NCBI GenBank assembly: GCA_903909435.1
Contig: CAIVVT010000049.1
Location: 1 to 48,000, forward strand
Reading direction: 5' to 3'
Source of the DNA: an uncultured Acidobacteriia bacterium
GTDB lineage: Bacteria > Acidobacteriota > Terriglobia > Bryobacterales > Bryobacteraceae
Length of the DNA stretch: 48,000 bases
Shown: positions 43,164 through 48,000 of the stretch, piece by piece
How the letters are laid out: each line of letters begins with the position of its first letter
Numbering within the stretch: the stretch's first letter is position 1
Made by a program: the position numbers and the translations under genes
Notes under the pieces: generated by a model
Database searches by the model: none
The model's input: the letters and a program-made list of their open reading frames with translations, nothing else
Told to the model about the DNA's origin: nothing

Positions 43164-43243
43164 CGTCATCTCTCAGCCCAGGGAATTGCCTCCGAGTTTA
43201 CCGCGACTGGAGTCGTACGGTACGCCCTGGGCCGGATCTGAAG

Positions 43244-44479
43244 TTAAGGGCGAAGCGCCGCCGAGAGGATTCCGAGGGCCGACGCGGCCAGAATCAACCA
43301 TGCGGAGTTCAGCTTGAAGCGAATCAGAAGTGCTCCGCTGGCCAGCGCCAGTGCGATGGTAGTCCAGTCGATCAGCGCGGTGCGGCCGAGTTCCCAGGTG
43401 ACCGAGGCCATCAGGGCCACCGCTGCCACATTCACACCGTCCAGGAACGCACCCATCAACGGCGACTTCCTTAAACTCGGCACAAACGGCCCGCTGATGG
43501 CGACGAAGACGAACGACGGCAGGAAGATGCCAACCGTAGCAACCAGGGCTCCCAGCGGGCCGCCGAGCATGTAGCCGATGAACGTCGCCGTCGTGAACAG
43601 CGGCCCCGGAGTGACTTGGCCCACTGCAGTGGCATCCAGCAGTTGCGCGCCGGTCAGCCAGTGCCAGTGAGTCACCAGGCCGTCGCGCAGAAAAGCCAGC
43701 AGCACGTAACCGCCGCCATACAGAACGGATCCGACTTTCAGGAAGAACAGAAACAGGCGCGGCTGTGAGAAGGGCACTCCGTGGCCGGCGGACCGCAATT
43801 GTGCCGAGCCGTCCGGCCACTGCGCGACCAGCGCCGGCAACGTGGCCATGGCGCCTGCTATCAGAACCATCCATAGCAGCGACGAGGCTGCGGGACGGGT
43901 TTCCCCGGGCCGGGGAACGGCAGCCCAGCGGAGAATGGCAGTGAGCACGCCGGCGCCAAAAAGCACGAGCAGCGCGTCAATCCGCAACTGCGCCAACACC
44001 AATGCAGCCGCGCCCAGAACGGCCAGGGAACGGGTCTTCACGGCGGACCTCAGCAACCCCCAGATGGCCTGGGCGACGATGGCGATGATGACCGGTTTGA
44101 CCGCATACAGCAGCCCTGCGACCGCGGGCAGCGCACCGTACTTTCCATAGGCCCAGGCGAAGCCGCAGACGACCAACGCGGCAGGCAGGATGAAGCACAG
44201 ACCACCGATCAGCAGACCGCGCCAGCCGTAGCGGCGATAGCCGATGTGGATCGCCATTTCCGTGGAGTTGGGTCCGGGGATCAGGTTCGTAGCGCCCAAC
44301 AAGTCGAGGAATTCCGCCTCCGTCATCCACCGCCTGCGCCGCACGACCTCGTCCTTGAGCATGGCAATGTGCGCGGCGGGCCCGCCAAATGCGGCAAGTC
44401 CCAGCCGTAGGAACAGCCGCGTAAGCTCTGCTGCAGTGCCGGCGGACGCAGATGGCGAATGGGTTCGATCCGGGTTCAA
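43244..44479 (-). CDS. chrA: Chromate transporter family (CHR) membrane protein
   Basis: This 411-residue inner-membrane protein has two homologous halves, each with the CHR signature: FLRLGLAAFGGPAAHIAML at 24-42 and FLKVGSVLYGGGYVLLAFL at about 241-259. GATNLIPGPNSTEMAIHIGY and AVGQVTPGPLFTTATFIGYM are the matching second motifs. Such proteins export chromate, or take part in sulfate-like oxyanion transport. The start is TTG at 44477-44479; no ATG gives a full-length protein. Minus strand; divergent from the propeller gene. Confidence 0.92.
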   Translation of the reverse strand: MNPDRTHSPSASAGTAAELTRLFLRLGLAAFGGPAAHIAMLKDEVVRRRRWMTEAEFLDLLGATNLIPGPNSTEMAIHIGYRRYGWRGLLIGGLCFILPAALVVCGFAWAYGKYGALPAVAGLLYAVKPVIIAIVAQAIWGLLRSAVKTRSLAVLGAAALVLAQLRIDALLVLFGAGVLTAILRWAAVPRPGETRPAASSLLWMVLIAGAMATLPALVAQWPDGSAQLRSAGHGVPFSQPRLFLFFLKVGSVLYGGGYVLLAFLRDGLVTHWHWLTGAQLLDATAVGQVTPGPLFTTATFIGYMLGGPLGALVATVGIFLPSFVFVAISGPFVPSLRKSPLMGAFLDGVNVAAVALMASVTWELGRTALIDWTTIALALASGALLIRFKLNSAWLILAASALGILSAALRP

Positions 44480-44528
44480 TGTTCCATCAGCATAGCGCCC
44501 TCCCGCACCGGAGGAGCACTGCGGGCTG

Positions 44529-44537
44529 TGATAGGTT
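44529..44537 (+). promoter_or_regulatory. Possible extended -10 element (TGATAGGTT)
   Basis: TGATAGGTT lies 76 bases before the start of the exported propeller gene. It matches the elements at 4268, 21254 and 23736. No good -35 is visible. Confidence 0.3.
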
Positions 44538-44613
44538 GGACGACGTCGCGACGGGTAAGCACGTCGATCGCTCCGCGCCGATTTGACTTGCGAACTCAGA
44601 TGGGATTACTAGG

Positions 44614-46131
44614 ATGATGACCTCTCGATGGCTTCGGTTCTTGATCGCGGCGTGCGGCCTCTACTGCTCGTTGTCGCCTGTTCCAGCGCAAGGCCCGGTG
44701 TCGGTTGGAATCTTCGATGGCAGCAACGATGTCGGCACCGTGGCGCACGCCGGCAGCGCCAGTTATGACACGCCAGTACACGCCTACACAGTGCGCGGCA
44801 GCGGCGAGAACATGTGGTTCGCCAAAGATGCCTTCCGGTTCGTTTGGAAGAAGGTCTCCGGCGATGTGACCTTGAGTGCTGACGTTGCGTTTCCTAAGCA
44901 GGGCGGCAACGCTCACCGCAAGGCCGTGTTGATGATTCGCCAGAGCCTGGACGCGGACTCGGCCTATGCCGACGCGGCGCTGCACGGGGATGGGCTGACC
45001 TCGCTGCAAGCTCGGACCGAGAAGGGCGCAAGCACGCATGAAGTGCAGGCGAACGTAATCGCCCCGCACCGGCTCCGAATCGTGAGACAAGGCCAGCAGA
45101 TCTACATCTTTGTGGCGGACGCGGGCCAACCGTTACGCTTTGCGGGAGGATCGATCCGGCTGCCGCTGCAGGAGCCTTTCTACATCGGCATCGGCGTCTG
45201 TTCGCACGAGCAGGACGCGGTCGAGACGGCCTTGTTCTCAAAGGTCGAACTGAGTTCCAACGCACCGCCGAGTTCAGAGCAGATGCTGCTTTACAGCACG
45301 CTGCAAACCGTAGCCGTAGCCTCTACGGACGCCCGTGCGGTGTACGTCACCCCTGGCCGCATCGAAGCACCCGTGTGGACGCGCGATGGCACGGGGTTGA
45401 TGTTCAATGCAGACGGCCGGATCCAGCGGATCGCCGCGGCCGGTGGGCAGACGCAAGTGCTGCTCACTGGTTCGGCAGTGCGTTGCGACAGCCACCACGC
45501 CCTCTCGCCTGACGGCCAATCACTCGCCCTGGAGGGCGACTCGGAAGAACCAGGCAAGACTGCGATTTACCTCGCGCCATTGTCTGGAGAGGTGGACGTC
45601 ACTCCGCGGCGCATCCCTCAGCACCTGCCCGCCTGGGGACCGGCGTGGTCGGCCGACGGGAAGAGCCTGGCGTTCACTGCTGAGCGTGATGCCAGCGTGG
45701 ACATCTATGCGATCTCCGCTACCGGCGGCGAGGAGACCCGACTGACCCGAGGTCCGGGCAGGAATGAGGCGCCGGAGTTTTCGCCCGATGGGGAGTTCGT
45801 TTACTTCAATTCCAACCGTTCCGGCTCAACGCAGGTATGGCGCATGAAGGCGGATGGCAGTGCGCAGGAACAAGTGACCGAGGACCGCTACGCGAACCTC
45901 TATCCGCACGTATCCCCTGATGGAAAGCAACTCGTCTTTTTGAGTTATGACAAGCACCTCGACGCGCCGCACGATACGCAGGTACTGCTACGGACGATGA
46001 ACCTCGGCGACAAGAGGATTGCGGTCCTCGCTGCGTTCACCGGCGGAGTCGGGTCGATCGATGCGCCCTCGTGGTCGCCTGATGGCAAGCGCGTCGCATT
46101 CGTTAGTTACCAGCGACTTCCAAAGCCCTGA
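44614..46131 (+). CDS. Exported TolB-like beta-propeller protein with an N-terminal lectin-like domain
   Basis: The 505-residue protein has a signal peptide (1-25, ending SPVPAQ). Residues ~30-215 form a beta-sandwich (DAFRFVWKKVSGDVTLSADV, RKAVLMIRQSLDADSAYADA) of the DUF1349/concanavalin kind. The rest is a PD40/WD40-like propeller of about five or six blades with SPDG signatures: ALSPDGQSLALEG, AWSADGKSLAFTAE, EFSPDGEFVYFNS, HVSPDGKQLVFLS, SWSPDGKRVAFVS. Its partner is not known; such proteins may bind glycans or other proteins in the periplasm. The stop is 6 bases before the stop of the convergent gene. Confidence 0.88.
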   Translation: MMTSRWLRFLIAACGLYCSLSPVPAQGPVSVGIFDGSNDVGTVAHAGSASYDTPVHAYTVRGSGENMWFAKDAFRFVWKKVSGDVTLSADVAFPKQGGNAHRKAVLMIRQSLDADSAYADAALHGDGLTSLQARTEKGASTHEVQANVIAPHRLRIVRQGQQIYIFVADAGQPLRFAGGSIRLPLQEPFYIGIGVCSHEQDAVETALFSKVELSSNAPPSSEQMLLYSTLQTVAVASTDARAVYVTPGRIEAPVWTRDGTGLMFNADGRIQRIAAAGGQTQVLLTGSAVRCDSHHALSPDGQSLALEGDSEEPGKTAIYLAPLSGEVDVTPRRIPQHLPAWGPAWSADGKSLAFTAERDASVDIYAISATGGEETRLTRGPGRNEAPEFSPDGEFVYFNSNRSGSTQVWRMKADGSAQEQVTEDRYANLYPHVSPDGKQLVFLSYDKHLDAPHDTQVLLRTMNLGDKRIAVLAAFTGGVGSIDAPSWSPDGKRVAFVSYQRLPKP

Positions 46132-46137
46132 GAGCCG

Positions 46138-46743
46138 CTAGTGCCTGGCGGCGGAAAGCCGATTCCACAGCGTTTCTGGATGTGGATCGAAGATGATCGC
46201 GGCACTGCCTGGCACGACCCGCCAGTCGCGCAGCAGCAGTTCATTCCGTAGTTGGTTTTGCGACCAACCCGCATAGCCGGCGTACGCACGAAAGGCCATT
46301 GGGCGCTGTCCTGCGCGGGCCAGTGCCGCCACATCCCCGGGGCTCAGAATCAGCCAGACCCGACTCAACAAAGGCCGCGCGCCCTGATGCGGCGAAGCTG
46401 AAAGCAGCACAGCCCGCACCCCTTGCGCAACGAACCCGCCCAAATAGAGCGGATTCCTGGCCGCCGCCGCACCCGCAGGCGTGGACTTCATCTCAGGGAA
46501 CAGATGCGCAATCGGGAAGCCGCTGGGTCGATTCAGGATCAGCCCCACCACGCCCTCCTGGCCGCTGTGGACAAGCAGGATGACGGTACGGGCGAAATCC
46601 CGGTCGGGAGGACTTGGCGCAGCTACAAGGATACTGCCAACCGCAGGCAGATCGGCACACTGAGCCGGTCTGATCGTCCCGAGAGCGGCCAAAGCAAGGC
46701 CGCATAGAGAAGCGACTTCAAAGCGAACCGGACCGCGCGACAT
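46138..46743 (-). CDS. YqgE/AlgH (UPF0301) family protein with a signal peptide
   Basis: The 201-residue protein has the UPF0301 core: GSILVAAPSPPDRDFARTVI (about 36-55), LVHSGQEGVVGLILNRPSG, LYLGGFV, and the C-terminal YAGYAGWSQNQLRNELLLRD. Unlike ordinary family members, which start within a few residues of the core, this one has a ~30-residue N-terminal extension that reads as a signal peptide (FEVASLCGLALAALGTIRPA). It is probably periplasmic. Function of the family is unknown. It lies 66 bases after the transporter gene on the same strand. Confidence 0.87.
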   Translation of the reverse strand: MSRGPVRFEVASLCGLALAALGTIRPAQCADLPAVGSILVAAPSPPDRDFARTVILLVHSGQEGVVGLILNRPSGFPIAHLFPEMKSTPAGAAAARNPLYLGGFVAQGVRAVLLSASPHQGARPLLSRVWLILSPGDVAALARAGQRPMAFRAYAGYAGWSQNQLRNELLLRDWRVVPGSAAIIFDPHPETLWNRLSAARH

Positions 46744-46809
46744 CCCGAACCATTCTCGCGCCTCGGCGAACTCGGCGGGCTTGAGAAACGGGTGAGTCGC
46801 TTCGAGGTG

Positions 46810-48000
46810 CTATTCGACCCGGTTACCAGCCTCCGCCGCGGCACGAGGTACGTTGACCCGCACCAGCAGGAGCAAGCCGGCGACGAAAAAGACGACCATC
46901 GAAAGGATCGCGTACTGATAGCTGCCGGTAAGTTGCAGGGTGAGGCCGAACAGCAGCGGCGCCAGCCAACTGGTCCCCTTGTCGCTCACCTCGTAAAGGC
47001 TGTAATACTCAGCCTCCCGGCCCTTGGGAATCATGACCGAGTAAAGCGAACGGCTCAAGGCCTGACTCCCGCCCATGATCAGCGCGACAATCGCCGCGGC
47101 GATGAAGTAATGCGCGGTGGTCTTGACGAAGAACATGGCCACCATCAGGAGAATCCACAGCACCAGCGCCAGGCAGATGGCGTTCTTGGCGCCCGTGCTC
47201 GACGCTATCCAATTGAAGAGAAAAGAGCCAGCGAAGGCGACGAATTGCACCATCAGAATCGCCAGCGTCAACATGCCCATGGGGATCTTCAGGTAATCGG
47301 AACCGAACTGGCCGGCCAGGGTGATCACGGCTTGTATTGCATCGTTGTAGACAAGGTATGCGACGAGGAAAAGCAGGGTCTGGGGATAGTGCGCCATGCC
47401 TCGCAGGGTGTGCCAGAGTTGCAGCGCGACTTGTCCCGCCGCGCCGGAAGTGGCCGGTTCCAACGGCGGACGATTGCGCAGTCCGGCTAGCGGGATGAGA
47501 GAGAAGAGAGCCCACCACGCGCCGGCCGAACTGAGACTGATCCGGACGGCTAGCCCCTCCGAGATGCCGAACTTCGCCGCGCCGGAGTACAGTGCCAGAT
47601 TCAGCGCCAACAGCAGGCCTCCACCAAGGTAGCCGATCCCCCAGCCTTTGGAGGAAACAGCGTCGCGTTCAGCCTCGGGAGCGATGTCGTTCAGGAATGA
47701 GTTGTAGACGACGATGGACGCGCCGAAGGTGAGATTGGCCAGCAGGAAAAGAGCGCCGCCGGCGAGATAGCGTGTGCCCTCCAGCCAGTACATGGCTATG
47801 GTTGCGAAGGCGCCCAGGTAGGCGAGCAGGCCCATGAGTCGTTTCTTGTGTGGCGTGCGGTCCGCCCAAGCCCCGGCGACGGGCAACGCGACTACTTGCG
47901 AGACTACAGACAACGAGATGAGGTAGCTCCAGTAGGAGCGCGGATCGACGGCAATTCCAAGCGGGTGGATCAACCCGTCCGCACCAGCGGCGTTCTTCGC
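46810..48000 (-). CDS. UMF1/Atg22-like MFS transporter (N-terminus missing)
   Basis: At least 396 residues are in the window; the reading frame is open to the right edge, so the first one or two membrane segments are lost. About ten hydrophobic segments remain. SVVSQVVALPVAGAWADRTP followed by KKRL is the MFS loop 2-3 motif. VVYNSFLNDIAPEAERDAVS and SSKGWGIGYLGGGLLLALNL are typical of the UMF1 family, as is LVAYLVYNDAIQAVITLA. Substrate is not known; yeast Atg22 exports amino acids from the vacuole. The gene may be co-transcribed with the UPF0301 gene. Confidence 0.9.
   Translation of the reverse strand, partial: AKNAAGADGLIHPLGIAVDPRSYWSYLISLSVVSQVVALPVAGAWADRTPHKKRLMGLLAYLGAFATIAMYWLEGTRYLAGGALFLLANLTFGASIVVYNSFLNDIAPEAERDAVSSKGWGIGYLGGGLLLALNLALYSGAAKFGISEGLAVRISLSSAGAWWALFSLIPLAGLRNRPPLEPATSGAAGQVALQLWHTLRGMAHYPQTLLFLVAYLVYNDAIQAVITLAGQFGSDYLKIPMGMLTLAILMVQFVAFAGSFLFNWIASSTGAKNAICLALVLWILLMVAMFFVKTTAHYFIAAAIVALIMGGSQALSRSLYSVMIPKGREAEYYSLYEVSDKGTSWLAPLLFGLTLQLTGSYQYAILSMVVFFVAGLLLLVRVNVPRAAAEAGNRVE

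Overview
The window looks like a chromosomal segment of a high-GC Gram-negative soil-type bacterium, most likely an acidobacterium of the Solibacter/Bryobacter kind. This is inferred from gene content: many exported glycoside hydrolases scattered as single genes, a TonB-dependent receptor with an N-terminal carboxypeptidase-regulatory-like domain, B12-dependent ribonucleotide reductase, a Thermus-type isocitrate dehydrogenase, an ATP synthase operon that stops after subunit c, and GC-rich dispersed inverted repeats in the gaps. No RNA gene, transposase, prophage or CRISPR array was recognised. Both ends cut genes: tatD on the left, a UMF1-type transporter on the right.

Layout. 1-4053 (minus): a tightly coupled larC-metG-unknown gene-tatD operon. 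4308-5882: exported alpha-galactosidase (GH27), convergent with an ACT-domain protein. 6443-7300: an orphan nuclease-like protein. 7493-12871 (minus): purE, isocitrate dehydrogenase, acyl-CoA ligase and a DUF1015 protein. 12972-15141 (plus): an inositol-phosphatase-family enzyme, an Rrf2 regulator with three cysteines, and clpP, followed by two near-identical terminators. 15394-18216 (minus): rhamnulokinase and a zinc alcohol dehydrogenase. 18324-21158 (plus): a cysteine-rich exported protein and a TonB receptor carrying the copper-binding residues known from OprC. 21313-33012: fucosidase (GH29), a LolA-like exported protein, GH35/DUF5597, an NmrA-type oxidoreductase, a DegT aminotransferase, an unusual GH2 enzyme and an exported nucleoside hydrolase. 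33148-35473 (minus): a five-repeat protein, then atpE, atpB, atpI and atpZ. 35552-40780: an unknown gene, nrdJ, an acrylyl-CoA-reductase-like oxidoreductase and a small secreted protein. 40803-48000: GH30, another exported LolA-like protein, a chromate-family transporter, an exported beta-propeller protein, an exported UPF0301 protein and the UMF1 transporter.

How it fits together. The enzymes suggest scavenging of plant or microbial polysaccharides: galactose, fucose, rhamnose and beta-linked sugars are released outside the cytoplasm, and nucleosides are probably hydrolysed in the periplasm. The rest is central metabolism. The most distinctive locus is the predicted copper-uptake pair at 18262-21158. 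Next come the five-repeat protein beside the ATP synthase genes, the GH2 enzyme with a large extra N-terminal region and a changed catalytic motif, the orphan nuclease, and the family of dispersed inverted repeats. Several genes for exported proteins share a TGATAGGNT element upstream that may be the local promoter -10 sequence.
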